Positions 24,204 through 33,362 of a stretch of 45,506 nt of DNA are shown here, piece after piece. The notes under the pieces were generated by a model. That model was not told the DNA's origin, did no database searches, and saw nothing but the letters and a program-made list of their open reading frames with translations. The stretch's first letter is position 1. Every line of letters starts with the position of its first letter. The stretch lies in contig JANQJB010000120.1 in the NCBI GenBank assembly GCA_028281865.1, forward strand, positions 1 to 45,506, written 5' to 3'. The stretch comes from Marinagarivorans sp. GTDB lineage: Bacteria > Pseudomonadota > Gammaproteobacteria > Pseudomonadales > Cellvibrionaceae. A program made the translations under genes and the position numbers.

Positions 24204-25367
24204 ATGAACTACTTAAAAACATTATTCTTAAGCAGCACCATTCTTCTGAGTATTGCTCTTCTAAGTGCTTGCGGTGCAAGCAATGTAAAATCTGGTGCGG
24301 ATAAAAATATTGGAAAAAAATGGAGCGAAGAAAAAGCTAATGCTTGGTATGCCAAACAACCCTGGTTAGTAGGGACAAATTTTGGACCTAGCAATGCGAT
24401 TAATCAATTGGAAATGTGGCAAGCCGACACATTCGATTTAGTCACCATCGAAAAAGAATTAGCGCTATCGGCGTCGCTTGGTATGAACACCCATCGCGTC
24501 TATCTGCATGACTTATTATGGGAGCAAGATTCACAAGGTCTACTTAAGAGAGTTGATCAGTTCCTCGCTGTCGCAGATAAATACAATATTAAGATTATGC
24601 TTGTTTTATTTGATGGAGTCTGGGACCCGGAACCAAAATTGGGCAAGCAACGCGCTCCTGTTCCTCACAAACACAATTCCGGATGGCTGCAAAGCCCCGG
24701 CGCTGCCGCTCTGAAAAATAAAAGTAGTTATCCGCGATTAAAACGTTATGTCCAGGGCGTTATTTCCCATTTTGCGAATGATCCACGCGTATTTGTTTGG
24801 GATATTTTCAACGAACCTGAGAACGAAAACACTATTAGCTATCCCGAAACAGAGCTAAGCGACAAATACGATAGAGCGTTTGACTTACTGAAAGCCTCCT
24901 TTGGCTGGGCGCGTGAAGTTAATCCATCGCAACCTATTACTTCAGCCGCCTGGGGTTATTTTATCGGCGCCGACGGCAAGCAACCGGATAAGTTAACCGG
25001 TATCTCTAAGTTTATGCTAGAAGAGTCAGATATCATTACGTTTCACAATTACGAGACCCCTGACGTTTTGCCCCATCAAATTGAATTCTTGAAAAAATAC
25101 AATCGTCCAATTTTATGTACCGAATATCTAGCGCGCAGCCGCGATAATACTTTTGAAAATATGCTACCTATTTTCAAAAAACATAAAATCGGTGCCTATA
25201 ACTGGGGCTTCGTTTCAGGAAAAACCAATACGATTTACCATTGGGATTCGTGGAAACGCAAATTTACCGCTGAACCAGAGCTTTGGCACCACGATATTTT
25301 TCGCGGCGACTACACGCCTTATCGCGAATCTGAAGTTAATCTGATTAAATCCCTTATAAAAGACTAG
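24204..25367 (+). CDS. Clan GH-A glycoside hydrolase lipoprotein (GH5-like)
   Basis: 387 residues with lipobox LLSAC (Cys23), so probably attached to the outer membrane. It has the TIM-barrel landmarks of clan GH-A: LGMNTHRVYLHDLLWEQD, IMLVLFDGVWDP, acid/base Glu204 in WDIFNEPEN, the HNYET strand, nucleophile Glu307 in LCTEYLARS, and a terminal YNWGFVSGKTNT strand with the substrate-binding Trp. Exact family and substrate are not clear; relatives are often labelled cellulase, mannanase or 1,4-beta-xylanase. The epimerase gene starts seven bases after the stop. Start has a purine-rich AAAAAGG upstream. Confidence 0.85.
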   Translation: MNYLKTLFLSSTILLSIALLSACGASNVKSGADKNIGKKWSEEKANAWYAKQPWLVGTNFGPSNAINQLEMWQADTFDLVTIEKELALSASLGMNTHRVYLHDLLWEQDSQGLLKRVDQFLAVADKYNIKIMLVLFDGVWDPEPKLGKQRAPVPHKHNSGWLQSPGAAALKNKSSYPRLKRYVQGVISHFANDPRVFVWDIFNEPENENTISYPETELSDKYDRAFDLLKASFGWAREVNPSQPITSAAWGYFIGADGKQPDKLTGISKFMLEESDIITFHNYETPDVLPHQIEFLKKYNRPILCTEYLARSRDNTFENMLPIFKKHKIGAYNWGFVSGKTNTIYHWDSWKRKFTAEPELWHHDIFRGDYTPYRESEVNLIKSLIKD

Positions 25368-25374
25368 GACAGCA

Positions 25375-26361
25375 ATGAAAGTTCTCTTTATCGGTGGTAC
25401 AGGAATGATTAGCACTTCGGTCAGCCGCCTAGCGGTTGCCGAGGGCATCGAGTTATATTTACTCAATCGTGGCAATAATAAACAAGACGTACCTGAAGCT
25501 ACGCATCTTGCAGCCGATATCGAGAACCCGGATGCCATAAAACATGCGCTTGGCGATTTAAATTTCGATGTCGTGGTTGACTGGCTTGCGTTCGAGCCAC
25601 AAGACATTGAACATGCAATCAATCTTTTTAAAAATCGCACTAAACAATTTATTTTTATTAGCTCGGCTTCTTGCTATCAAAAGCCAGTTAATCATTACAA
25701 GATAAATGAATCAACTCCCCTCGCAAACCCTTATTGGGATTATTCACAAAACAAAATCGCTTGCGAAAACCGTTTAATGCAGGCCTATCGCGACGAGGGT
25801 TTTCCCGCTACCATCGTCCGACCTTCCTTGACTTACAGCAAGAATTTCCCAATTGCGATCGGTGGTTGGGGTTGCTATACACTGGCTGATCGAATTCTTA
25901 ACGATAAACCGATTATTGTTCACGGCGATGGCACGTCGCTTTGGGTAGTGACTCACGCGGACGACTTTGCCAAAGGTTTTGTTCCTTTGATGGGCAACCC
26001 TCAGGCCATCGGCGAGGCTTTTCATATTACGAGCGATGAGGTCCTTACCTGGGATCAAATTTACCAGACTATTGCAGAGGCTCTCGGGAAAAAGGCAAAT
26101 ATTATCCACATTCCTTCAGATTTTATTGTAAACATTAAACCCGAATACGAGGGCACTCTGCTCGGCGATAAAAGTTGGAGTGTCGTATTTGATAACAGTA
26201 AAATTAAGCGTATTGTGCCCGAATTTAATGCAGTTATTCCCTTTCACAAAGGTATCCAGCTTACCTTGGCATGGTTTAATGAAGATAAAAACCGACGCTT
26301 TGTTAACGCCACTGTAAACGCAAGTATGGATGGGATAATTTCTGCGTATAAAAACACGTAA
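25375..26361 (+). CDS. NAD-dependent epimerase/dehydratase family protein
   Basis: 328-residue cytoplasmic extended SDR. The nucleotide-binding motif is IGGTGMISTSVSRLA (about 5-19, GxxGxxG type), an Asp-containing strand follows, and VVDWLAF and FISSASCYQKP mark the central strands. The catalytic pattern is less canonical: WDYSQNKIACE carries a Y-x-x-x-K. NAD-epimerase relatives modify nucleotide sugars, though some are atypical enzymes of this CSP41-like branch. Being seven bases behind the glycosidase gene, it may process a released sugar, but no pathway partner is visible. DUF4404 gene follows after 13 bases. Confidence 0.83.
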   Translation: MKVLFIGGTGMISTSVSRLAVAEGIELYLLNRGNNKQDVPEATHLAADIENPDAIKHALGDLNFDVVVDWLAFEPQDIEHAINLFKNRTKQFIFISSASCYQKPVNHYKINESTPLANPYWDYSQNKIACENRLMQAYRDEGFPATIVRPSLTYSKNFPIAIGGWGCYTLADRILNDKPIIVHGDGTSLWVVTHADDFAKGFVPLMGNPQAIGEAFHITSDEVLTWDQIYQTIAEALGKKANIIHIPSDFIVNIKPEYEGTLLGDKSWSVVFDNSKIKRIVPEFNAVIPFHKGIQLTLAWFNEDKNRRFVNATVNASMDGIISAYKNT

Positions 26362-26374
26362 TATAGGAATAAAC

Positions 26375-26638
26375 ATGAGTATTGACTCCGTTAAAGACTT
26401 GATCTCCCAATTACAAACTGAAATCGACTCGACACAGCTCGATAAAGAAACAGTTGAATATTTAAAAGCGCTTGAGCATTTAATTCACCAAAAAGTCGGC
26501 GCTATAGAATCTGACGACGGACAAGAGTCGCTGCTTGAAACGGCAAAAAAACTTGAAGTCCAATTCGCCACCCATCATCCTCGCGCGGAGGCGATAATGC
26601 GCGAAATTTTGGACACGCTCGGCCGGATGGGAATTTAA
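26375..26638 (+). CDS. DUF4404 family protein
   Basis: 87 residues, acidic and helical, without signal or membrane segment. The pattern of a heptad-like first half (VKDLISQLQTEID...VEYLKALEHLIHQKV) and the end HHPRAEAIMREILDTLGRMGI is that of the DUF4404 family common in Pseudomonas-like bacteria. Function unknown; the length suits a small dimeric coiled-coil protein. AGGA precedes the start. Probably the third gene of the glycosidase-epimerase transcript, though DUF4404 genes are usually unlinked to sugars. Confidence 0.8.
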   Translation: MSIDSVKDLISQLQTEIDSTQLDKETVEYLKALEHLIHQKVGAIESDDGQESLLETAKKLEVQFATHHPRAEAIMREILDTLGRMGI

Positions 26639-26681
26639 GCAAACTCCTGATTAACTCCAATCATGAGGCTTGCAATATAAT

Positions 26682-27221
26682 ATGGAAACCTTAAGAACAG
26701 AGCTAATAGAAACGCAAAAAGTCCGCAGCGACTTAATGAAATGGAAACTTCTTATCGTCGCTGGCGTCGGAGGTGCAGCTCTCGGATTCTCGAAGGATGC
26801 ACCAGGCTCCGCCCACTTAGCTCACGCAGTTCTGCCGCTGGCATGCTTTTATGTCGATTTGTGCTGCCGGCATTTATCGTTGCGAAATAAAGCGATAGGT
26901 CTATTTGTCATGTTTGGCAAACACGATGATCTTGTGCTTAAAAATTATGAAGAGTTTTATTCGAAAATAAGTGGCAAGGTATGGCGAAGACTCTCACTTG
27001 AGTCTGCCGCGCTGGTAGGCCTGACCTTGTTCGTATCAATCGTGATAGTACCGGTAGGGATATTAGCTGGGGGCCATGAGTGGTATCCATTTAGCTGGCC
27101 AAGCGGTTTATTTTATTGCTCTGGAATTCTTGGAGTTCTAAGCGCGTTAGCGTTGCAATCTTGGTACATGAGCCAGCGTAAAAACATGGATAAATTAATT
27201 ACGGGAAAAAAACCGAACTAA
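26682..27221 (+). CDS. Small inner-membrane protein of unknown function
   Basis: 179 residues from ATG 26682; a GAGG lies 13 bases upstream, and a TTG at 26670 is too close to it to be better. Hydrophobic segments: about 25-41 (LLIVAGVGGAALGFS), 48-62 (LAHAVLPLACFYVDL), 108-128 (ALVGLTLFVSIVIVPVGILAG) and 142-160. The pattern of a short basic N-terminus with two helical pairs resembles generic four-helix membrane proteins; I do not recognise a family. No clear partner genes. Confidence 0.6.
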   Translation: METLRTELIETQKVRSDLMKWKLLIVAGVGGAALGFSKDAPGSAHLAHAVLPLACFYVDLCCRHLSLRNKAIGLFVMFGKHDDLVLKNYEEFYSKISGKVWRRLSLESAALVGLTLFVSIVIVPVGILAGGHEWYPFSWPSGLFYCSGILGVLSALALQSWYMSQRKNMDKLITGKKPN

Positions 27222-27251
27222 AAGAGTCCTTAATTGTAGAAACCTCTGATT

Positions 27252-27272
27252 AACCGCTGCAATACTGCGGTT
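27252..27272 (+). terminator. Weak intrinsic terminator-like hairpin
   Basis: AACCGC and GCGGTT pair around a nine-base loop, followed by CCTTTACG. It lies shortly after the membrane-protein stop and before the SDR gene; the short T-run makes it weak. Confidence 0.4.
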
Positions 27273-27371
27273 CCTTTACGTAATCCAATCAATAGCAAGA
27301 TTCGGGTCGACTAGATAATCGAGCATTAATAATATTTCGGGTTATAAAATTGATCTCGAGGAATATTGTGA

Positions 27372-28136
27372 ATGAATGCTCTATCTGAAAAAGTCGCCAT
27401 TATTACCGGTGCCAGTTCTGGCATTGGTCGAGCAAGTGCAAAGTTATTTGCTCTCGAAGGAGCCAAACTCGTTGTCGCAGCGAGAAGAAAATCCGAGTTA
27501 GACATTTTGGTTGAAGAAATTGCCATGGAAGGTGGTGAAGCCATTGCTTGTGCCGGCGATATAAAGGATGAAAGCTTCGCCAAAGATTTGGTTAACTTAG
27601 CAAGAGAGGCGTTTGGCGGAGTCGATATTGCGTTTAACAATGCGGGTATTATCGGCGAAACCGGCGCAATTTCCAGCATGACATTGGAGCAGTGGGAAGA
27701 GACGCTGCGCACTAATTTGACGAGCGCATTCCTAGGCGCAAAATATCAAGTCCCAGCGATGATCGAACGCAGCGGAGGTTCGCTAATTTTCACCTCAACA
27801 TTTGTTGGTCATACAGTAGGCCTGCCTGAAATGACCGCCTACTCGGCAAGTAAAGCCGGGCTTATTGGCTTAACCCAGTCACTCGCTGTGGAACTCGGTT
27901 CATCAGGCATTCGCGTTAATGCACTTCTTCCAGGGGGAACTGATACGCCGATGGCGCAAGCATTCGCAAATACACCAGAAACCGCAGAATACGTGCGTGG
28001 ACTCCACGCACTAAAACGAATAGCATCACCGGAAGAAATAGCAAAATCGGCTTTGTACCTCGCATCCGACGCCTCAAGTTTTACAACGGGTGCGGCCCTT
28101 TTGGTTGATGGAGGCGTATCGATAAATAAAACCTAG
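27372..28136 (+). CDS. SDR family oxidoreductase
   Basis: 254 residues, classical short-chain dehydrogenase. Cofactor motif TGASSGIGRASAKLF (about 13-27), Arg residues after the second strand (AARRKSEL) that favour NADP(H), the NNAG motif (IAFNNAGIIGE), catalytic Ser in FTSTF-type strand and the active-site YSASKAG. The C-terminal part, GVRVNALLPGG-like IRVNALLPGGTDTPM, and the ending ALLVDGGVSINKT are typical. Substrate unknown; such enzymes act on sugars, alcohols or ketones. The regulator-like AraC-MGMT gene follows 32 bases later, but a functional link is not evident. Confidence 0.92.
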   Translation: MNALSEKVAIITGASSGIGRASAKLFALEGAKLVVAARRKSELDILVEEIAMEGGEAIACAGDIKDESFAKDLVNLAREAFGGVDIAFNNAGIIGETGAISSMTLEQWEETLRTNLTSAFLGAKYQVPAMIERSGGSLIFTSTFVGHTVGLPEMTAYSASKAGLIGLTQSLAVELGSSGIRVNALLPGGTDTPMAQAFANTPETAEYVRGLHALKRIASPEEIAKSALYLASDASSFTTGAALLVDGGVSINKT

Positions 28137-28168
28137 GGCCTGTTAACACTAATTTAATTGATCCTCTT

Positions 28169-28999
28169 ATGTCTGACTACGAACGCATAGCAAAAGCTAT
28201 TTCATACATTAATAGTGCGGTGAGTGAGCAACCTACCTTGGAGCAAGTGTCGGGTCATTTAAATATGAGCCCGTACCATTTTCAAAGGATGTTTTCCCGT
28301 TGGGTTGGCGTCACGCCCAAAAAATATCTGCAAGTACTAACACTAGAGCGCGCTAAAACTCTGTTATCAGAATCAAGCTCACTGCTCGAGGTTTCTGACT
28401 CGCTAGGCTTAAGCAGCGGTTCTAGGCTGTACGATCATTTTGTCAATCTCGAAGCCGTAACACCGGGAGAATTTAAAACCCGCGGCGCAGGGCTATGCAT
28501 CGAATACGGCTCACACACCACACCTTTTGGAGAAGTATTTGTTGCGGCAACCGAGCGCGGTATCTGCATGTTTTCTTTTATTGATGCGGAAGGAAAAACA
28601 AATCATCTAAATTACTTGAAATCTAGTTGGCCAAAAGCGGAAATAAAGGAAAACTCAGAGAACACCCACGAAATTGTGAAAACAGTTTTTTCTAGCGAAG
28701 CAAAAATAAATAGACCACTTTCACTGCAAGTTGTGGGCACAAACTTCCAGATAAGTGTATGGCGCGCGCTGCTAAAAATTCCCCACGGCCATGTGGTTAG
28801 CTACGGGCAAGTAGCGGAAGCCATTGGAAAACCCTCATCCTCTAGAGCGGTCGGCACAGCTGTAGGAGCAAACCCAATTGCATTTATCATCCCATGCCAT
28901 CGCGTGATCCAACAAAGCGGCAAATTGGGCGGTTACCGTTGGGGTGAGACAAGAAAACAGGCGATGCACGCTTGGGAAGCGGCGCGAGCCGAACGGTAA
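28169..28999 (+). CDS. AraC-type HTH fused to O6-methylguanine-DNA methyltransferase
   Basis: 276 residues. Residues 1-105 form an AraC DNA-binding domain (LEQVSGHLNMSPYHFQRMFSRWVGVTPKKYL). Residues about 110-276 form an Ogt/Ada C-terminal methyltransferase with ribonuclease-like part and the active-site motif IPCHRV, acceptor Cys243. It repairs O6-alkylguanine and O4-alkylthymine by suicidal transfer to Cys243. Unlike E. coli Ada, the N-terminal zinc and phosphotriester-repair domain is absent, so activation by methylphosphotriester transfer is not expected; the Ala-to-Pro style of the HTH-MGMT subtype is common in proteobacteria. No alkA or alkB gene is adjacent. Confidence 0.92.
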   Translation: MSDYERIAKAISYINSAVSEQPTLEQVSGHLNMSPYHFQRMFSRWVGVTPKKYLQVLTLERAKTLLSESSSLLEVSDSLGLSSGSRLYDHFVNLEAVTPGEFKTRGAGLCIEYGSHTTPFGEVFVAATERGICMFSFIDAEGKTNHLNYLKSSWPKAEIKENSENTHEIVKTVFSSEAKINRPLSLQVVGTNFQISVWRALLKIPHGHVVSYGQVAEAIGKPSSSRAVGTAVGANPIAFIIPCHRVIQQSGKLGGYRWGETRKQAMHAWEAARAER

Positions 29000-29081
29000 T
29001 TGTTTAACCTAACTGTTTTAATTCTGGCATAGCATTAGCAAACTCAGCTAAACTGGGCAGCCGTATTAGCTAAAGTTGCCA

Positions 29082-29765
29082 ATGTTAAATTCCATCTACA
29101 ATATCTTTGTTCCCAATGATTACGCCTTTATTCCAGGTAAACTGGATATCGTTATTGTATTTGCGCTTTACGCACTTACCTATGTCATTGTGCGAAGGCT
29201 CGGCGGGCGCAGTTGGTCTCTTGTCTATGTCGCAATGATTCCGTTCTTGAATTGGTCTTTCGGAATTGTCGGCGATGTTCCCATCGTTGCACCCAATGAC
29301 TGGGCCGCGCAAGGTATCTCCCTGCATCCCTTGGCACTTGTAACCGGTGCTGTTTTTGTTGTGCGCGATTTTGTGCAACGCGAAATTGGACAAAAAGTAC
29401 TTATTCTTATGTTAATCGCGGTCGGCTGGTCCGTTTATTACGCACCCATTTGGCTCGCACTGGCATCCGGCATTGCATTTACTGTATCCGAAGGTTTTGA
29501 CTGGTTGGTTTACACGATAGCTAAATATCGCCTATCGACAAGAATTCTTATTTCCAGTGCCGTAGCCACGCCTATTGATACCTTGATATTTCTTTACGGT
29601 GCCGACTTATCAAAACAAATCGAATTTGATGCCAATCCCGGTAATACATTGCATCTGGCAAATTTTATTGTAATTTTGACCGGCAAAATGATCGCAGCTT
29701 TTGTATTGTCGCGTTATATCCGCGCGCGCGAGGATCAGGGAAAAATTGATGCGATGGCGGTCTAG
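29082..29765 (+). CDS. VUT family (queuosine-precursor transporter-like) membrane protein
   Basis: 227 residues from ATG 29082 (a TTG at 29076 is possible). Five to six membrane helices: about 20-37, 45-60, 80-98, 105-135, 155-172 and 190-212. The segment VFVVRDFVQREIGQKVLILMLIAVG matches the VUT/YhhQ signature, in which D-x-x-x-R-x-x-G lies between helices. Some members import the queuosine precursors preQ0/preQ1; the substrate here is not shown. Convergent with the diflavin reductase gene 29 bases away. Confidence 0.75.
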   Translation: MLNSIYNIFVPNDYAFIPGKLDIVIVFALYALTYVIVRRLGGRSWSLVYVAMIPFLNWSFGIVGDVPIVAPNDWAAQGISLHPLALVTGAVFVVRDFVQREIGQKVLILMLIAVGWSVYYAPIWLALASGIAFTVSEGFDWLVYTIAKYRLSTRILISSAVATPIDTLIFLYGADLSKQIEFDANPGNTLHLANFIVILTGKMIAAFVLSRYIRAREDQGKIDAMAV

Positions 29766-29794
29766 TTGCTTTAGCGATCTGATGATCTGACCAC

Positions 29795-31552
29795 CTAATA
29801 CACGTCCCGTTGGTATCGGTGCTCGCTAACAAGTTTATCCATATAAGCTTGTACACCTGATTCGTCAAACCCACCCTGCTGCGCAATAATTTCACGTAAA
29901 GCACTGTCAACGTCGGAAGCCATACGCGAGGCGTCACCGCAAATATAAATATACGCGCCCTCTTCCAACCAATTAAAAAATTCTTCGGCTCGGTTACGCA
30001 TTAAATGTTGGACATAAACTTTCTCAGCCGTATCGCGTGACCAAGCTAAACTTGTCTCTGTTAATAAACCACTTTCCTGCCATTGCTGAACTTGTTCACG
30101 ATAGAGAAAATCTTCCGCTTCGTGTTGATCGCCAAAAAACAACCAATTTTTGCCCTTAGCTTCTCGTGCTTCCCTTTCCTCTAAAAATGCGCGAAATGGG
30201 GCGATACCTGTCCCCGGTCCAATCATAATTAACGCTGCATCGTCATCTTCAGGAATATGGAAGTGGGCGGAGCGCTGTAAATAAACGCCTATACTGCCTC
30301 CCAAACCTAAACGCTGGCCTAAAAATGTTGACGCAACGCCTTTGCGTTTTAATTCGTTTAATTCGTAATGTACTTCGCCCACGGTTAAATGTACTTCCCC
30401 TGGGTGAGCTTTAGGGCTGGACGCAATAGAATAAAGTCGTGGCTGTAAAGGCCTTAAACCATCGACCAGCGTCTGCGCATCAATCGTATTCTGAGTATTT
30501 TTCAGTAAGTCGATTATCTGGTCGTCTTGATCTTGTTTTTCAGTTTGCCAAACTTCCAGCGTATTGGCATTTGCGGTGGCAATGTCCAGTTTCGTTAACA
30601 GCGCCGCTCGCAGTGAAGCAGGGCCGGATTTTAAAGCAACACTTTCACTACCTTTACAGCCGGCCGCATCGAGAATAGCTTGCACCTCTAAACCGCAATT
30701 TACCGGCCACACTCCCAGCGCATCGCCTACCTGATAATCTAATTCTTCTGCGCTACCTGCCAATGAAATTTCAATATGATTAACTCGCTTTGCCGAACCC
30801 GGACCGCTCAAATTTTCCGCCACCATCAAACTTGCAATACACGGATTATTTTTATCGTATTTAGGGCCGGCCTCGTCGGACTCAGAAGAACCGGATACTG
30901 CACCGGCGGCCGATTTAAATGCTTCTGTCTCAAATACGGCACTTTTCCATTCGGCGTAATCATCTTCAAACGCAACATCACACACTTTAAGCGCTTCAAT
31001 ACGTGTCGCACCTAATTCTACTAATTTAGTATCAATATCTTTAGCGCATTGGTTGTAATGCGCGTAACTCGAATCTCCCAAACCACACACACTAAAATTT
31101 AACGAAGCGGGAAGTTCCGACAACTCGCCCTCCATCAGTGATTTGTAAAAATTCACAGCGTTATCCGGCGGATCTCCTTCACCAAAAGTCGAGCAAATAA
31201 TTACCACATGATTTAAATTAGATAACTCTGTTAAATCAATCGCATCTAATTCTTTAATTGTTCCATCAAATCCTTGAGTCTTTGCATATTTACGTAAATC
31301 TTTTGTCAACGCTTCAGCATTGCCCGACTGCGAACCGTATAGAATTGCCAGCGGTGTACCCGGCTCAGCTTCAACGTCACCCTGTGCCGCACTGGCAATG
31401 GCACTTAAGCCAGTTAATAAACCATTTAGCCACAGACGCTGCTCTTCGTTAAACGGCGCATCCTTATCTAAAAAAGCTGCAGGAGACTGGCTTTGAGTCT
31501 TGCCAATTGTTTCGGCAAGCTGTTGAATTATTTGACTACTATCTTGGCTCAT
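29795..31552 (-). CDS. cysJ: CysJ-like NADPH diflavin reductase
   Basis: 585 residues, close to the 599 of E. coli CysJ. N-terminal flavodoxin domain with the FMN loop YGSQSGNAEALTKDL (about 70-84), CSTFGEGDPPDN and GLGDSSYAHY; then the FAD domain with RLYSIASSP and GVASTFLGQRL; then the NADPH domain with GPGTGIAPFRAFLEER, FFGDQHEAEDFLYRE, YICGDASRMASDV and the CysJ-type ending RYQRDVY. It moves electrons NADPH to FAD to FMN to a siroheme reductase. Here the partner is a NirA-type protein encoded 55 bases upstream in the same operon, so the electron sink may be nitrite rather than sulfite. AAGAG precedes its start. Confidence 0.88.
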   Translation of the reverse strand: MSQDSSQIIQQLAETIGKTQSQSPAAFLDKDAPFNEEQRLWLNGLLTGLSAIASAAQGDVEAEPGTPLAILYGSQSGNAEALTKDLRKYAKTQGFDGTIKELDAIDLTELSNLNHVVIICSTFGEGDPPDNAVNFYKSLMEGELSELPASLNFSVCGLGDSSYAHYNQCAKDIDTKLVELGATRIEALKVCDVAFEDDYAEWKSAVFETEAFKSAAGAVSGSSESDEAGPKYDKNNPCIASLMVAENLSGPGSAKRVNHIEISLAGSAEELDYQVGDALGVWPVNCGLEVQAILDAAGCKGSESVALKSGPASLRAALLTKLDIATANANTLEVWQTEKQDQDDQIIDLLKNTQNTIDAQTLVDGLRPLQPRLYSIASSPKAHPGEVHLTVGEVHYELNELKRKGVASTFLGQRLGLGGSIGVYLQRSAHFHIPEDDDAALIMIGPGTGIAPFRAFLEEREAREAKGKNWLFFGDQHEAEDFLYREQVQQWQESGLLTETSLAWSRDTAEKVYVQHLMRNRAEEFFNWLEEGAYIYICGDASRMASDVDSALREIIAQQGGFDESGVQAYMDKLVSEHRYQRDVY

Positions 31553-31607
31553 TTAGTTAACTCTTTTTTACCACAGCTTTTATCAACTACAACTATCATC
31601 AGCTCGG

Positions 31608-33362
31608 CTAGCGAGGTAATAAAATTGATTTTAAATCTTCGATGGAATGCCGACGCGTAAAAGCAAGAAATGTTTCGTTATCGCTGCGAACATTTAAATA
31701 GGATTGAATAATATTTTCCAGCACTGCGCAGATATCTTCGGCGGCAATTGGCCCACAAAAATCCTCTGCTATACCTTGATCTTGATCTGACCCGCCCCCA
31801 AGCACAATATTGTAACCATCGCGCCCGTCAGAAGCCGCCGCTCCAATCATGCCAATATCACCAATATAATGTTGTGCGCACGAATGGTGGCAACCGGTTA
31901 GGTGAATATTAATCGGATTATCGAGTGTAAATTTACTCTCTAAATGTTTGACCAAGCGTGCAGCATCTTGCTTGGTATAAGCACCCGCAAATTTGCACCC
32001 CCATTTTCCGGTGCACGCGATAGCACCTGCTGCAAATGAAGAGGCATCAACAGACAGGCCTAATCGCTCTATTTCTGCAACTACTGTTGCGACATCCGCA
32101 TCAGAAATATCGGGAATTAAAATATTTTGCCAAACCGTAAGTCGGATATCATTGCTGCCAAATTTCAAGGCAATATCGCCCAAGCCGCGCATTTGTTCTG
32201 GGGTAAGTTTTCCTAACTCCAAAGCTACACCAATATAATTCAAACCTTTTTGACTTTGTGGGTGAACACCAATATGACCTTGACGATTAATCGGAGCGCG
32301 CGGCGCGTCATATTTTTCCTCTAAACGCAGCAGCTTAACTCCCCTCCCCCATGCATCCAGTTTTTCCTGCGTGCGTTCAATAAACCAATCAAAACCGTGT
32401 TTATCTAATACATATTTTAAGCGCGCTTTTTTTCGATTGGTTCTATCACCATGCTCGATATAAACTCGGAGCATCGCTTCAGAAATTTCCGGAGTGTCTT
32501 CAGGTCGACAAATCACCCCGGTATCGCGCGCAAAATCTAAGTGACCGGTGATTCCACCAAGCAAAATTCGACAATAAATGCCCGGCTCTATTTCACGATC
32601 ATTTGTATCAATTTTAACAGCAAGATAGCCAATATCATTGGTATCGCTAACACAGGAAATAGACCCGCCATTGTCAAAACAGATATTAAATTTCCGCGGC
32701 AAGCCGTGGAGGTCGCGGGTATTTAAAATACGATGACTTAAACGAATTCCATGTGCAGATAAATCAATTAATTCTAATGGATCAAACCCCGCCGTCGGCG
32801 ACGCTGTAATATTACGTGCACTATCAGCACCGGTGCCTTTGCAACTTAAACCCGTATCATACAAACCTGCAAATAAATCTAATACACGATTAGGCGCAAT
32901 TTCACGAAACTGAAGATTACCGCGCGTAGTTACGTGTGAATAACCACCGGCAACATCCTCAGATAAATCACCCAAACGCACGAGTTGATCGCCGCGCAAT
33001 TTGCACGATGGAATTCGCAAGCGACACATATAACCCGGGCTATTGGGTTCAACATTAAATACGCCAAAATGACGAAACATAAATTGATCGATACCTTCAG
33101 CTATTTGGTTGCGATCATTTAATTCGACAATTTGCTGCCAAATATCCATTGGGTGGCGTTTATATTTGGCTAACTCTTCTTTAGATAATTCATCTACTGG
33201 CGTGCCGTACACATTCGCGGGTTGTTCTTTTTTGGCACTGCCCTGAAAAGCGCGATGCAAATTTAATTTCGTCAGCACATCAGTAAGATACTGCTGCTGT
33301 TCAGCCGTAAAGCCATTTTCGCTGGGTTTATCCGTTGCGATCATTTCGCTCAATTTAATCAA
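31608..33362 (-). CDS. NirA-family siroheme/[4Fe-4S] nitrite or sulfite reductase
   Basis: 584 residues. The siroheme and iron-sulfur ligands are Cys450, Cys456, Cys491 and Cys495 (C-x5-C in CTGKWGC and C-x3-C in GCHHSC). The two half-domains begin with PGYMCRLRIPS and GHIGVHPQS. The pattern VTTRGNLQFREI, KGTGADSARNITASPTAG and TGCHHSCAQHYIGDIGMIGA is that of the NirA family, not of enterobacterial CysI (whose second motif is GCPNGC). It should catalyse six-electron reduction of nitrite to ammonia, or sulfite to sulfide. The co-transcribed CysJ-like gene supplies NADPH electrons. Which substrate is real cannot be decided from sequence. Confidence 0.85.
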   Translation of the reverse strand: MIKLSEMIATDKPSENGFTAEQQQYLTDVLTKLNLHRAFQGSAKKEQPANVYGTPVDELSKEELAKYKRHPMDIWQQIVELNDRNQIAEGIDQFMFRHFGVFNVEPNSPGYMCRLRIPSCKLRGDQLVRLGDLSEDVAGGYSHVTTRGNLQFREIAPNRVLDLFAGLYDTGLSCKGTGADSARNITASPTAGFDPLELIDLSAHGIRLSHRILNTRDLHGLPRKFNICFDNGGSISCVSDTNDIGYLAVKIDTNDREIEPGIYCRILLGGITGHLDFARDTGVICRPEDTPEISEAMLRVYIEHGDRTNRKKARLKYVLDKHGFDWFIERTQEKLDAWGRGVKLLRLEEKYDAPRAPINRQGHIGVHPQSQKGLNYIGVALELGKLTPEQMRGLGDIALKFGSNDIRLTVWQNILIPDISDADVATVVAEIERLGLSVDASSFAAGAIACTGKWGCKFAGAYTKQDAARLVKHLESKFTLDNPINIHLTGCHHSCAQHYIGDIGMIGAAASDGRDGYNIVLGGGSDQDQGIAEDFCGPIAAEDICAVLENIIQSYLNVRSDNETFLAFTRRHSIEDLKSILLPR

